Source: Streptomyces hydrogenans (lineage in GTDB: Bacteria; Actinomycetota; Actinomycetes; Streptomycetales; Streptomycetaceae). From it: a stretch of DNA of 39,889 nt. The DNA lies in assembly GCF_014656075.1 (NCBI RefSeq), contig NZ_BNBS01000077.1:1-39889 (forward strand), in the 5' to 3' direction. The translations under genes were made by a program, and so were the position numbers. Positions 6,846 through 15,090 of this stretch are shown piece after piece. The notes below the pieces were generated by a model. It ran no database searches. It worked only from the letters and a program-made list of their open reading frames with translations, and was not told where the DNA came from. Position 1 is the first letter of the stretch; every line of letters begins with the position of its first letter.

Positions 6846-8104
6846 GCACCGGCACTGTCGCCAAGCCGAGCGCCGCACCCAAGAAGGCCGGGCGCCGCAA
6901 GCTGACCTGGCCGTGGATCCTGCTGATCGTCGCGGCCGGCCTCGTCCTCTTCTCGCTGGTCCGCGTCATCTCCGGCGCCGACGACCTGACCTCGGTGGGC
7001 CAGGTCTCCGGCGCGCTCCAGCTCGCCATCCCGATCGGCCTCGCCGGTCTCGGCGGCCTCTGGTCCGAGCGCGCGGGCGTGGTCAACATCGGCCTCGAGG
7101 GCATGATGGTCCTCGGCACCTGGTTCGGCGCCTGGGCCGGCTACCAGTGGGGCCCCTGGACGGGCGTCGTCGTCGGCCTCCTCGGCGGCGCGATCGGCGG
7201 TCTGCTGCACGCGATCATCACGGTCACCTTCAACGTGAACCACATCGTCTCCGGTGTGGCGATCAACATCCTCGCGGTCGGCTTCACCCAGTACCTGTCG
7301 AACTTCACGTTCGGCGAGGCCGAGGGCGGCTCCTCCAAGCAGTCCCCGCGCATCGACCCGATCACCGACATCACCGTCCCGGGGCTGTCGGACTGGCTGA
7401 TGGACCTCCAGCAGAAGCACTGGTTCCTGATCTCGGACATCGCCGGCATCCTCGGCGGCCTGGTCACCAACCTGTCGCTGCTGACGGTCGTCGCGATCCT
7501 GCTGGTCCCCGCCACCTGGTGGGTGCTGTGGCGCACGGCCTTCGGCCTGCGGCTGCGCTCCTGCGGTGAGAACCCGGTCGCCGCCGAGTCCCTCGGCGTC
7601 AACGTCTACAAGTACAAGTACATCGCCGTCACCATGTCGGGCGCCCTCGCGGGCCTCGGCGGCGCGTTCCTGGCGATCGTCTCCACCGGCATCTACCAGG
7701 AGGGCCAGACCGGCGGCCGCGGCTACATCGGTCTCGCCGCGATGATCTTCGGCAACTGGATGCCCGGCGGCATGGCCCTCGGCGCCGGCCTCTTCGGCTT
7801 CACCGACAGCCTCAAGATCCGCGGCGGTGCCGAGAACGTCCACGCGCTGCTGCTGCTCGTCGCGATCCTCCTGGTGCTCGCCGCCGCCTGGCAGCTGTAC
7901 AAGAAGAAGTACGTGCCCGCCGTGATCGCCGCGGTCTTCGCGGTCGGCTTCTTCCTCTGGTACGCGCTCACCGACCAGGTCCCGAGCCAGTTCGTCGACG
8001 CCGCCCCGTACATCACCACCCTGCTGGTGCTGGCGCTGTCCGCACAGCGGCTCAGGATGCCGAAGGCGGACGGCCTGCCCTACCGGAAGGGCCAGGGCAA
8101 GTGA
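6842..8104 (+). CDS. nucleoside ABC transporter permease 2 (BPD_transp_2 family)
   Basis: This 420-residue inner-membrane protein is the second permease of the importer. After a Lys/Arg-rich cytosolic start it has multiple membrane segments, including WPWILLIVAAGLVLFSLV, and the signature stretches ERAGVVNIGLEGMM, LRSCGENPVAAESLGVNVYKYKY (ATPase contact loop) and GRGYIGLAAMIFGNW, typical of nucleoside and unknown-sugar permeases of this family. The C-terminus has two extra hydrophobic helices (about 335-410), which make it longer than permease 1. The start overlaps the previous stop as ATGA and the stop overlaps the cytidine deaminase GTG start as GTGA. Confidence 0.92.
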   Translation: MSTGTVAKPSAAPKKAGRRKLTWPWILLIVAAGLVLFSLVRVISGADDLTSVGQVSGALQLAIPIGLAGLGGLWSERAGVVNIGLEGMMVLGTWFGAWAGYQWGPWTGVVVGLLGGAIGGLLHAIITVTFNVNHIVSGVAINILAVGFTQYLSNFTFGEAEGGSSKQSPRIDPITDITVPGLSDWLMDLQQKHWFLISDIAGILGGLVTNLSLLTVVAILLVPATWWVLWRTAFGLRLRSCGENPVAAESLGVNVYKYKYIAVTMSGALAGLGGAFLAIVSTGIYQEGQTGGRGYIGLAAMIFGNWMPGGMALGAGLFGFTDSLKIRGGAENVHALLLLVAILLVLAAAWQLYKKKYVPAVIAAVFAVGFFLWYALTDQVPSQFVDAAPYITTLLVLALSAQRLRMPKADGLPYRKGQGK

Positions 8105-8505
8105 CGACGCCCGCCGCCGAGCCCGACTGGGAGGCCCTGCGGGAGGAGGCCCGGACCGCGATGGGCCGTGCCTACGCCCCGTACTCGGGCTACCCGGTCG
8201 GCGCGGCCGCCCTCGTCGACGACGGCCGGACCGTCTCCGGCTGCAACGTCGAGAACGCCTCCTTCGGGCTCGGCCTCTGCGCCGAGTGCGGCCTGGTCTC
8301 GCAGCTCCAGGCCACCGGCGGCGGCCGGCTCACCCACTTCGTGTGCGTGGACGGCCGGGGCGAGTCGCTCGTCCCCTGCGGGCGCTGCCGACAGCTCCTG
8401 TACGAGTTCGGCGGCCCCGAGCTCGTCCTGGAGACGCCCGCCGGGTTCCTGACCCTGGCCGAGATGCTGCCGCAGGCCTTCGGCCCGGACCACCTCGCCA
8501 AGTAG
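8101..8505 (+). CDS. cdd: cytidine deaminase
   Basis: This 134-residue cytosolic enzyme deaminates cytidine and deoxycytidine to uridine and deoxyuridine. The zinc site is complete: Cys60-Ala-Glu62 (the glutamate shuttles the proton) and the PCGRCRQ motif with Cys93 and Cys96; NVENASFG (49-56) is the nucleoside-binding stretch. The length is that of the homotetrameric class. The GTG start shares 4 bases with the stop of the permease, so imported cytidine is processed by a product made from the same message. A 10-bp hairpin follows at 8512, ending the importer operon. Confidence 0.95.
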   Translation: MTTPAAEPDWEALREEARTAMGRAYAPYSGYPVGAAALVDDGRTVSGCNVENASFGLGLCAECGLVSQLQATGGGRLTHFVCVDGRGESLVPCGRCRQLLYEFGGPELVLETPAGFLTLAEMLPQAFGPDHLAK

Positions 8506-8511
8506 CACCTC

Positions 8512-8548
8512 GGAGCGGCCCTTCCGGCACCATGGGAGGGGCCGCTCC
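8512..8548 (+). terminator. 10-bp stem terminator after cdd
   Basis: GGAGCGGCCC (8512-8521) pairs with GGGCCGCTCC (8539-8548), starting 6 bases after the cdd stop codon. It separates the importer operon from deoA, which then has its own operator at 8563. Confidence 0.7.
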
Positions 8549-8562
8549 TCCCGTTCCCCCCT

Positions 8563-8574
8563 CTATGCGCGTAG
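8563..8574. promoter_or_regulatory. nucleoside-regulon operator, copy 3 (deoA)
   Basis: CTATGCGCGTAG matches CTACGCGCGTAG at 11 of 12 positions. It lies 14 bases downstream of the cdd terminator and 16 bases before the deoA ATG. The ribosome site AAAGAGG (8575-8581) follows directly, so a bound repressor would sit at or just after the transcription start. Confidence 0.75.
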
Positions 8575-8590
8575 AAAGAGGCACCACGAC

Positions 8591-9868
8591 ATGGACGTCA
8601 TCTCCGTCATCCGGACCAAGCGGGACAAGGGCGAGCTGAGCCCGGAGCAGATCGACTGGGTCATCGACGCCTACACCCGCGGCGTGGTCGCGGACGAGCA
8701 GATGTCGGCCCTGGCCATGGCGATCCTGCTCAACGGCATGAACCGCGACGAGATCGCCCGCTGGACGGCCGCGATGATCGCCTCCGGCGAGCGCATGAAC
8801 TTCGACGCGCTCTCCCGCCCCACCGCCGACAAGCACTCCACCGGCGGCGTCGGCGACAAGATCACCCTCCCGCTCGCCCCGCTCGTCGCCGCCTGCGGCG
8901 CGGCCGTCCCGCAGCTCTCCGGCCGCGGACTCGGCCACACCGGCGGCACCCTCGACAAGCTGGAGTCCATCCCCGGCTGGCGCGCCCTGCTCTCCAACGA
9001 GGAGATGCTGCACGTCCTCGACACCACCGGCGCGGTCATCTGCGCGGCCGGCGACGGCCTGGCCCCCGCGGACAAGAAGCTGTACGCGCTCCGCGACGTC
9101 ACCGGCACCGTCGAGGCGATCCCGCTCATCGCCTCGTCCATCATGTCCAAGAAGATCGCCGAGGGCACCGGCTCCCTGGTCCTGGACGTCAAGGTCGGCA
9201 CCGGCGCCTTCATGAAGACCATCGAGGACGCCCGCGAGCTGGCCTCCACCATGGTCGCGCTCGGCACCGACAGCGGCGTGAGGACGGTCGCGCTCCTCAC
9301 CGACATGTCGACCCCGCTCGGCCTCACCGCGGGCAACGCCCTGGAGGTCCGCGAGTCCGTCGAGGTCCTGGCCGGCGGCGGCCCGCGGGACGTCGTCGAC
9401 CTGACCGTCGCCCTGGCGGCCGAGATGCTGGCCGCCGCCGGCATCAAGGACGCCGACCCGGCGAAGGCCCTCAAGGACGGCTCCGCGATGGACGTCTGGC
9501 GCCGGATGATCGCGGCGCAGGGCGGCGACCCGGACGCGGCCCTCCCCGTCGCCCGCGAGCAGCACGTCGTCACGGCCCCGTCCTCCGGCGTCCTGACCCG
9601 CCTCGACGCCTACGACATCGGCATCGCCGCCTGGCGCCTCGGCGCGGGCCGCGCCCGCAAGGAGGACCCGGTGCAGGCCGGCGCGGGCGTCGAGCTCCAC
9701 GCCAAGCCCGGCGACACGGTCACGGCCGGCCAGCCCCTCCTCACCCTCCACACGGACACCCCGGAGAAGTTCGACTACGCCCTCGGCTCCCTGGAGGGCG
9801 CCTGGGACATCGCCCCGGCGGGCACGCCCTTCACGGCGACCCCGATCGTCCTGGACCGCATCGCGTAA
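8591..9868 (+). CDS. deoA: thymidine phosphorylase
   Basis: This 425-residue cytosolic enzyme phosphorolyses thymidine and deoxyuridine to the free base and 2-deoxyribose-1-phosphate. It shows the helical N-terminal domain, the phosphate-binding signature KHSTGGVGDK at residues 81-90, the glycine-rich GRGLGHTGGTLDKLESIPG, SSIMSKKIAEG and VLDVKVGTGAFMK, and the C-terminal pyrimidine nucleoside phosphorylase domain. Length and order are standard for the NP-II family. The ATG is preceded by AAAGAGG at a 9-base distance. It is monocistronic: operator in front, strong terminator behind. It takes the deoxyuridine made by cdd and supplies the substrate that, after phosphopentomutase (not in the window), feeds deoC at 28.4 kb. 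Confidence 0.95.
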   Translation: MDVISVIRTKRDKGELSPEQIDWVIDAYTRGVVADEQMSALAMAILLNGMNRDEIARWTAAMIASGERMNFDALSRPTADKHSTGGVGDKITLPLAPLVAACGAAVPQLSGRGLGHTGGTLDKLESIPGWRALLSNEEMLHVLDTTGAVICAAGDGLAPADKKLYALRDVTGTVEAIPLIASSIMSKKIAEGTGSLVLDVKVGTGAFMKTIEDARELASTMVALGTDSGVRTVALLTDMSTPLGLTAGNALEVRESVEVLAGGGPRDVVDLTVALAAEMLAAAGIKDADPAKALKDGSAMDVWRRMIAAQGGDPDAALPVAREQHVVTAPSSGVLTRLDAYDIGIAAWRLGAGRARKEDPVQAGAGVELHAKPGDTVTAGQPLLTLHTDTPEKFDYALGSLEGAWDIAPAGTPFTATPIVLDRIA

Positions 9869-9880
9869 CGGACGTCCGCA

Positions 9881-9920
9881 CGCGTGAGGGCCCGGCGCAC
9901 CCGCGCCGGGCCCTCACGCG
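9881..9920. terminator. perfect 18-bp bidirectional terminator
   Basis: CGCGTGAGGGCCCGGCGC (9881-9898) pairs over all 18 bases with 9903-9920 around the loop ACCC. It sits between the convergent deoA (stop 9868) and HAD gene (stop 9929), so it can end transcription from both sides. Confidence 0.85.
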
Positions 9921-9928
9921 CCGCCTGG

Positions 9929-10579
9929 TCAACGGGCCAGCAGCCCCGCCAGCTTCCGCATGTCCTCGAAGACCACGGTGTCCGGGCCCTCCAGCCGGTG
10001 CGCGGGGGTCAGCCCTCCCGCGTAGCCGAACGCCCGCATCCCCGCCGCCCGTGCCGCGCGGACGCCGTACGGACTGTCCTCCACCACCGCGCACCGCTCC
10101 GGCGGGACGCCCAGCGAGGCCGCGGCGTGCAGGAAGAGGTCCGGGGCGGGCTTGCCCCGGGCGACGTCCCGGGCGCTGAAGACGCGGCCCTCGAAGCGGT
10201 CGAGCAGCCCGGTGCGCGTCAGGTTGCGGCGGATCTCGGCGTGGCTGCCGTTGGAGGCGAGGCAGTACGGCACCGCCAGCGCGTCCAGGACCTCCGCGAC
10301 CCCCTCGACCGCCGTCAGCTCGGCGTCCAGCACCGTCTCGTAGCGGACGCGGTACGGCTCCTGCCAGCCCGGCTCCAGCGGGCGCCCCCGGCGCTCCTCC
10401 ACGAGGGCCGTCCAGATCTCGTGCGGGGAGCCCACGAAGTGCTCGACCAGCTCCGCCTCGGTGAACTCGGCGCCCAGCTCCGCGAAGACCTCCCGGTCCA
10501 CCCGGCAGTAGAGCCGTTCGCTGTCCACCAGAACGCCGTCACAGTCGAAGATCACCAGTTCGACAGGGTGAGAAGTCAT
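9929..10579 (-). CDS. HAD-superfamily sugar-phosphatase/beta-phosphoglucomutase-like hydrolase
   Basis: This 216-residue cytosolic protein has all four HAD motifs: FDCDGVLVDSE with the nucleophile Asp12 and Asp14, SNGS around residue 106, the lysine in ARGKPAPDLF, and VVEDSPYGVRAA with the acidic pair. An inserted helical cap lies between motifs I and II (about residues 20-90). Such proteins hydrolyse small sugar phosphates or isomerise hexose phosphates; the substrate is unknown. The ATG at 10579 starts only 20 bases from the divergent STAS gene, so the two share one promoter region. It converges on deoA and may have no part in nucleoside use. Confidence 0.85.
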   Translation of the reverse strand: MTSHPVELVIFDCDGVLVDSERLYCRVDREVFAELGAEFTEAELVEHFVGSPHEIWTALVEERRGRPLEPGWQEPYRVRYETVLDAELTAVEGVAEVLDALAVPYCLASNGSHAEIRRNLTRTGLLDRFEGRVFSARDVARGKPAPDLFLHAAASLGVPPERCAVVEDSPYGVRAARAAGMRAFGYAGGLTPAHRLEGPDTVVFEDMRKLAGLLAR

Positions 10580-10599
10580 GATCGCGAGCCTCTCACGCG

Positions 10600-10899
10600 A
10601 TGAGTTCCGCCCGTCCCGGCGGTCACCCCCACGTGGACACCAGTCAGCCCTTCGTCATGAGCCTCCCCGCCGGACCGACCCGCGAGGAGGTCGCCCGGCT
10701 CTGCGCCGAGCTGGCCGCCGCTCCGCCGGGGGAGGTGCGGTGCCGGGTCGACCCGCACGCGGACGGTCTCGCCGCCGTCGACGCGCTGGCCCGGATCGCG
10801 CTCGCCGCCCGCCGCCGCGGCCACCGGCTGCACTTCGACGGAGCAGGACCCGGACTCACGGCCCTGCTCCGCCTCACCGGCCTGGACGAGGTCCTGTGA
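10600..10899 (+). CDS. small STAS-domain-like protein
   Basis: This protein of up to 99 residues has the outline of a STAS domain (anti-sigma-factor antagonist fold): a segment CRVDPHADGLAAVDALARIALAARRRGHRLHFDGAGPGLTALLRLTGLDEVL with alternating strand, helix and strand, ending in the usual LLxLTGLDxVL helix. The conserved phosphorylatable serine of SpoIIAA-type proteins is not evident; DGLAAVD stands where D-S-S-G would be, so it may not be switched by phosphorylation. The start is uncertain: ATG 10600, GTG 10633 and ATG 10657 are all in frame, none with a good ribosome site. Its stop is 4 bases from the stop of the convergent sigma-factor gene. A link to that sigma factor is only a guess. 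Confidence 0.6.
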   Translation: MSSARPGGHPHVDTSQPFVMSLPAGPTREEVARLCAELAAAPPGEVRCRVDPHADGLAAVDALARIALAARRRGHRLHFDGAGPGLTALLRLTGLDEVL

Positions 10900-10903
10900 A
10901 GGA

Positions 10904-11875
10904 CTACGCCTCAAGCCGCTCCGGCAGGTCGAAGAGCGGGAACCAGCGCGGGGTGTCCAGGAAGAAGTCCATCCCGGCCACCTTGCCGTCCCGCAGCTCC
11001 AGGACGATCAGCGCCCACGGGCTGTAACCGCCCTCCGGGTCCGGGTGGTAGTGCGCGAAGGCCGGCGAGCCGTTGGCGACCGTCGGGACCAGCTTCGAGC
11101 CGCGGCACACGTCGCCGACGCCCAGCATCCAGCCGACGATGTCGTCGTGGCCCCGGAGCCACAGGTCGAACGGCGGCATGGTCATGGTCGCGTCCTCGTG
11201 GAGGAGCGCGGTGAGGGCCTTCATGTCGTAGCCCTCGAAGGCGGCCACGTACCGCTCCAGGAGCGCCTGCTGCTCCTCGTCGAGCGGGTTCGCCGCGTCG
11301 GACTCGGCGGGGGCCTGCTCGGCGATGGTCGCCCGGGCCCGCTGGAGCGCGCTGTTCACCGAGGCGACGGAGGTGTCGAGCAGCTCGGCGACCTCGGCGG
11401 CCTTCCAGGCGAGCACCTCGCGCAGGATCAGCACCGCCCGCTGCTTGGGCGCCAGGTGCTGGAGCGCGGCGACGAAGGCGAGCCGCACGGTCTCGCGGCT
11501 GAGCGCCGTCTCCGCCGGGTCACCCGCCGTCGGCATCACGCGCCCGTCCGGGATCGGCTCCAGCCAGGTGATCTCCGGCTGCTTGACGAGCTGCGCCTGC
11601 GCGACCGGCGTCGGCCCGGAGAGATCCATCGGCCGGGCCCGCTTGTTGCCCGCGTTGAGCGCGTCGAGGCAGACGTTGGTCGCGATCCGGTACAGCCAGG
11701 ACCGCAGACTGGAGCGCCCCTCGAAGGAGTCCATCGCCTTCCAGGCCCGCACCATCGTGTCCTGCACGGCGTCCTCGGCCTCGAAGGAGGAGCCGAGCAT
11801 CCGGTAGCAGTAACCGGTCAGCTCGCGCCGGTACTTGTCGAGTTCATCGGTCGTCACCACGGCGGTCTCGCCCAT
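10904..11875 (-). CDS. ECF sigma factor with C-terminal SnoaL-like domain
   Basis: This 323-residue protein has a sigma-70 region 2 (YRRELTGYCYRMLGSSFEAEDAVQDTMVRAWKAMDSFEGRSSLRSWLYRIATNVCLD, about 13-70), a linker with conserved PTPV and WLEPIPDG segments, region 4 (LAPKQRAVLILREVLAWKAAEVAELLDTSVASVNSALQRAR, about 144-185), and a C-terminal SnoaL-like fold (about 200-315, LLERYVAAFEGYDMKALTALLHEDATMTMPP). This layout is that of the SigG/SigX5-type ECF group, where the tail is thought to regulate the sigma domains in place of an anti-sigma factor. No anti-sigma gene is adjacent, in agreement. It is a single gene; its target promoters are unknown. Confidence 0.88.
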   Translation of the reverse strand: MGETAVVTTDELDKYRRELTGYCYRMLGSSFEAEDAVQDTMVRAWKAMDSFEGRSSLRSWLYRIATNVCLDALNAGNKRARPMDLSGPTPVAQAQLVKQPEITWLEPIPDGRVMPTAGDPAETALSRETVRLAFVAALQHLAPKQRAVLILREVLAWKAAEVAELLDTSVASVNSALQRARATIAEQAPAESDAANPLDEEQQALLERYVAAFEGYDMKALTALLHEDATMTMPPFDLWLRGHDDIVGWMLGVGDVCRGSKLVPTVANGSPAFAHYHPDPEGGYSPWALIVLELRDGKVAGMDFFLDTPRWFPLFDLPERLEA

Positions 11876-11954
11876 CGCGTCCCCAGTCGCCCCTCACCGG
11901 CACCCGTCCGGCACCGGTGGGAGCGAAGCTACCGCAGCGCACCGACAGCCGGGG

Positions 11955-12662
11955 TCAGGTTCCCGGCTTGCGCCCGTAGACGTAGACGTCGTCGCCGTTG
12001 CGCAGGAGGTTCCAGTAGGCCTTGGCGTCGGCGGAGCGCATGTTGACGCAGCCGCCGGAACCGGGCGGGTTCCACATGGACTTGGTGGTGGAGTGGAACG
12101 CCTGGCCGCCGTCGAAGAACTGGGAGTACGGCATGGAGACGTTGTAGAGCGTCGACCAGTGGTTGATGTTCCGCCAGTAGATCTTCTTCAGGCCGGTACG
12201 GGTCTCGGTGCCGTCCTTGCCGGTGCGCACCGGCACCGGGCCGTACTTGAGGCGCGAGCCGTCCTGGATCCAGCTGAGCTGGCGGGTGAGGTCCACGCAG
12301 GCGATCCGGCCCTTGTTGGTCGGACACTTGCGGTCCTTGTTCGGGTTGGTCCCGGCCGCCTTCTGCTGGATCATCGTGTTCATCGTGCGCCAGGTCAGCG
12401 GGCCCGCGTAGCCCACGGTCGGCGTGATGCCGTGCTTGCGCTGGAAGGCCTGGATGGCCTGGCAGTCGCCGAGCGACTGCCGCCCGTCGACGGTGCGGCC
12501 GAGGAACTTCTCGACCTGCTTCTGGTACGGCCCCGTCGTCACGTTGCACGACGCGGCCTGGGCCGGCGCCGCGCCCAGCACGAGCGCGGCGGGGACGAGG
12601 AGCGAGGTGAGCCCGGCGGCTATGCCGGCTCTCTTCCCCGCCCGGCGCGTGAATCCGTTCAT
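11955..12662 (-). CDS. secreted L,D-transpeptidase (YkuD) with peptidoglycan-binding domain
   Basis: This 235-residue exported protein should make 3-3 crosslinks in peptidoglycan or attach proteins to it. A signal peptide (NGFTRRAGKRAGIAAG then a hydrophobic core, ending AQAAS) is followed by a short peptidoglycan-binding module (IQAFQRKHGITPTVGYAGPLTWRTM, about 70-95) and a YkuD catalytic domain with HSTTK and PGSGGCVNM, where the Cys is the nucleophile and the preceding His its partner. The usual SHGC reads SGGC. The ATG at 12662 is preferred over TTG 12671 because GGGGGAG lies 9 bases upstream. An OmpR-type direct repeat GTGAC-N6-GTCAC lies 76-91 bases upstream. Confidence 0.88.
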   Translation of the reverse strand: MNGFTRRAGKRAGIAAGLTSLLVPAALVLGAAPAQAASCNVTTGPYQKQVEKFLGRTVDGRQSLGDCQAIQAFQRKHGITPTVGYAGPLTWRTMNTMIQQKAAGTNPNKDRKCPTNKGRIACVDLTRQLSWIQDGSRLKYGPVPVRTGKDGTETRTGLKKIYWRNINHWSTLYNVSMPYSQFFDGGQAFHSTTKSMWNPPGSGGCVNMRSADAKAYWNLLRNGDDVYVYGRKPGT

Positions 12663-12737
12663 GATCGTCAACTCCCCCTTGGGTCCTGTCTCTCAGGACG
12701 TGCGGGGGAGTCCGTCAGTTGCACCGCCGCCGAGACC

Positions 12738-12753
12738 GTGACCGAGCGGTCAC
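12738..12753. promoter_or_regulatory. AfsQ1/MtrA-type box upstream of the L,D-transpeptidase gene
   Basis: GTGAC-CGAGCG-GTCAC fits the GTnAC-N6-GTnAC pattern reported for AfsQ1 (and similar for MtrA and GlnR). It lies 76-91 bases before the ATG at 12662, in the only non-coding stretch between this gene and the end of the MFS gene. Because the pattern is symmetric, it reads the same on both strands. Which regulator binds cannot be told. Confidence 0.45.
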
Positions 12754-12763
12754 ACGAGCGTGC

Positions 12764-14038
12764 TCAGGCCGTCACCGGACGGATCCTGCGGGCCTCGACG
12801 CGCGCGCTGTGCGAGCCGTACAGGGTGATCGAGACGACGCCGAGCACCGCCACCAGACCGATCGCGACCGTCCCCGCCCAGCCGCCCGCGTGGAAGGCGA
12901 TCGCGCCGAGCGTGCCGCCCGCGCTGGAGCCCAGGTAGTACGCGGACTGGTAGAGCGCCGAGGCCTGCGCGCGGCCCGTCCTCGCGGTCCGGCTCACCGA
13001 GGAGGACGCCACCGCGTGGCCCGCGAAGAAGCCGGCCGTGATGAGGACCAGGCCCGCGAGGACGGCCGCGAGGGAGTCGGAGAGCGAGAGCAGCAGGCCC
13101 GCCGTGGTGGTGGAGACCGCCAGGTAGAGCGCCCCGCGCCGGCCCAGCCGGCCGACCAGCTTCCCGGCCGCCGCCGAGGAGACCGTACCCACCAGGTAGA
13201 CCAGGAAGATCGAGCCGATCACGCCCTGCGGCAGCGAGAACGGCGCCTCCGCGAGCCGGTAGCCGATGACCGTGTACACGGCGCCGAAGACCGTCATGAA
13301 CAGCGCGCCGATGCCGTACAGCCGCATGAGCAGCGGGTCCGCGAGGTGACCCCGCACCGTGGCCGCGAGCGCCTTCGGGTTCAGCGTGCCGGGGGTGAAG
13401 TGCCGTGCCTTCGGGAGCAGCGCGCGGAAGGCGATCGCGCACAGCAGGGAGGTCAGGCCGACGGCGGCCAGACCGGCCCGCCAGCCCCACATCTGCGCCA
13501 CCCAGCCGGTGACGATCCGGCCGCTCATGCCGCCGATCGAGTTGCCCGCGACGAAGAGGCCGATGGCGCCGATCAGCGCCCGGGGCCGCACCTCCTCGGC
13601 CAGGTACGCCATCGCCGAGGCCGGCAGTCCGGCCAGCGCCGCGCCCTGGAGGGCCCGCAGCGCGATCAGGACCTCCAGATTGGGTGCGAGGGGAACCAGC
13701 AGCGCCAGGCCGACGGCGACCGTGAGGGAGGCGGTCATCATCGTGCGCCGGCCGAAGCGCTCGGACAGCGCGCTGAGCGGCAGCACGCACAGGGCGAGCG
13801 CGCCGGTCGCGGCGGAGACGGTCCAGGAGGCGGCCGAGGCGGTGGCGCCGAACTCGGCGGAGATCGCCGGGAGGAGGGCCTGGGTGGAGTAGAGGAGGGC
13901 GAAGGCGGCGAGACCGGCGGCGAAGAGCGCGAGGCTCATCCGGCGGTGGCCGGGGGCGCCCGGGGCGAGGCGGGTGTCGGCTGCGGTGTCGGCGGACGCG
14001 GGGGTGGCGGCGTCCGCCTTGGTACTGGCGGAAGGCAT
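12764..14038 (-). CDS. MFS drug/metabolite exporter (YnfM-like)
   Basis: This 424-residue inner-membrane protein has twelve predicted hydrophobic segments after an Ala/Thr-rich cytosolic tail of about 35 residues. The motif-A loop LSERFGRRTMM lies between helices 2 and 3, and the RALQGAALAGLPASAMAYLAEE region is typical of helices 4-5. The sequence resembles the YnfM/inner membrane transport subfamily of 12-TM exporters; the substrate is not known. The divergent LysR-type gene starts about 60 bases away, and a 17-bp inverted repeat with the T-N11-A pattern lies between them, so that regulator most likely controls this exporter. Confidence 0.88.
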   Translation of the reverse strand: MPSASTKADAATPASADTAADTRLAPGAPGHRRMSLALFAAGLAAFALLYSTQALLPAISAEFGATASAASWTVSAATGALALCVLPLSALSERFGRRTMMTASLTVAVGLALLVPLAPNLEVLIALRALQGAALAGLPASAMAYLAEEVRPRALIGAIGLFVAGNSIGGMSGRIVTGWVAQMWGWRAGLAAVGLTSLLCAIAFRALLPKARHFTPGTLNPKALAATVRGHLADPLLMRLYGIGALFMTVFGAVYTVIGYRLAEAPFSLPQGVIGSIFLVYLVGTVSSAAAGKLVGRLGRRGALYLAVSTTTAGLLLSLSDSLAAVLAGLVLITAGFFAGHAVASSSVSRTARTGRAQASALYQSAYYLGSSAGGTLGAIAFHAGGWAGTVAIGLVAVLGVVSITLYGSHSARVEARRIRPVTA

Positions 14039-14063
14039 GTCACGAACGTAGGACGCTCCGGTT

Positions 14064-14080
14064 CATGCGTCCAATGCATG
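14064..14080. promoter_or_regulatory. LysR-type T-N11-A operator between MFS and LysR genes
   Basis: CATGC (14064-14068) and GCATG (14076-14080) are inverted around 7 bases, and T14066-N11-A14078 matches the general LysR-family recognition pattern. It is 26 bases upstream of the MFS start and 21 bases upstream of the LysR GTG. Confidence 0.55.
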
Positions 14081-14100
14081 GATCTGCTGTAATCGTTCCC

Positions 14101-15090
14101 GTGGTGCATGAGTACAGGTCACAGCATCGGCTGTCACCGAACAGTAACGAAGAAGACATGGGGCCGGTGCTCGCGCCGCGGCTCGCGTACTTCGCCGCGG
14201 TGGCCCGGCACGAGCACGTGACCAGGGCCGCGGCCGAGCTGGGCGTGCCCCAGTCGACGCTCTCGCGGGCCATGGTGCGGCTGGAGGAGGACCTCGGGGT
14301 GGCGCTCTTCGCCCGCCGGGGCCGCACGGTCGCGCTCACCCCGGCCGGCCGCCGCTTCCTGACCGCCGCCGAGCGGGCCCTCGCCGAAGTGGAGCGGGCC
14401 GCCGACACCGTACGGGCCGACGCCGACCCCACGGCGGGGCGGGTCGCCTTCGGCTTCCTGCACACCATGGGCTCGGAGACGGTCCCGGCGCTGATCCGGG
14501 CCTTCCGGGTCGACCATCCGAAGGTCCGCTTCACCCTCGTCCAGAACTACGGCGAGGCGATGATCGAGCGGCTCCGGGCCGGCGAACTGGACCTCTGTCT
14601 GACCTCCCCGGTGCCGGCCGCCCCCGATCTGGTCGGCCGCCGGCTCGACGAGCAGCGGCTCCGGCTGGTCGTCCCCGACGACCACCGGCTGGCCGGCCGC
14701 CGCCGCATCCGGCTCGCCGAGGCCGCCGAGGAGACCTTCGTGACCCTCGAACCGGGGTACGGGCTCCGCCGCATCACCGACGACCTGTGCGCGGAGGCCG
14801 GTTTCACGCCCCGGATCGCCTTCGAGGGCGAGGAGGCCGAGACGCTGCGCGGCCTGGTCGCGGCCGGGCTCGGCGTGGCGCTGCTCCCGCCGCCCGCCGT
14901 GGCCCGTCCGGGCGTCGTCGAGCTGACCGTCACCGCCCCGCGGGCCGTCCGCGAGATCGGCGTCGCCTGGCTGGACGGCCATCCGGACACCGCCCCGGTC
15001 GCCGCCTTCAAGAAGTTCCTCCTGAGCCGCCGCGGCCATCTCCTCCCGAAGGAGTCGCAGCCGCCGCGGGAGGACTCAGCGCCGGCCTGA
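14101..15090 (+). CDS. LysR-family transcriptional regulator
   Basis: This 329-residue regulator has a winged helix-turn-helix (APRLAYFAAVARHEHVTRAAAELGVPQSTLSRAMVRLEEDLGVALFARRGRTVALTPAGR) and a LysR effector-binding domain (about 110-310). The start is one of GTG 14101, GTG 14104 or ATG 14158; 14101 is given because residues before the ATG look coding, but the ATG sits right before the DNA-binding domain and is quite possible. It is divergent from the MFS exporter and probably senses that exporter's substrate. Its last 15 bases overlap the end of the convergent hydrolase gene. Confidence 0.88.
   Translation: MVHEYRSQHRLSPNSNEEDMGPVLAPRLAYFAAVARHEHVTRAAAELGVPQSTLSRAMVRLEEDLGVALFARRGRTVALTPAGRRFLTAAERALAEVERAADTVRADADPTAGRVAFGFLHTMGSETVPALIRAFRVDHPKVRFTLVQNYGEAMIERLRAGELDLCLTSPVPAAPDLVGRRLDEQRLRLVVPDDHRLAGRRRIRLAEAAEETFVTLEPGYGLRRITDDLCAEAGFTPRIAFEGEEAETLRGLVAAGLGVALLPPPAVARPGVVELTVTAPRAVREIGVAWLDGHPDTAPVAAFKKFLLSRRGHLLPKESQPPREDSAPA

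Noticed and set aside
12690..12722. SigE-like promoter (GCAACT on the minus strand) before the L,D-transpeptidase
   Set aside because: The -35-like part is suggestive, but no convincing -10 match stands at the right distance.
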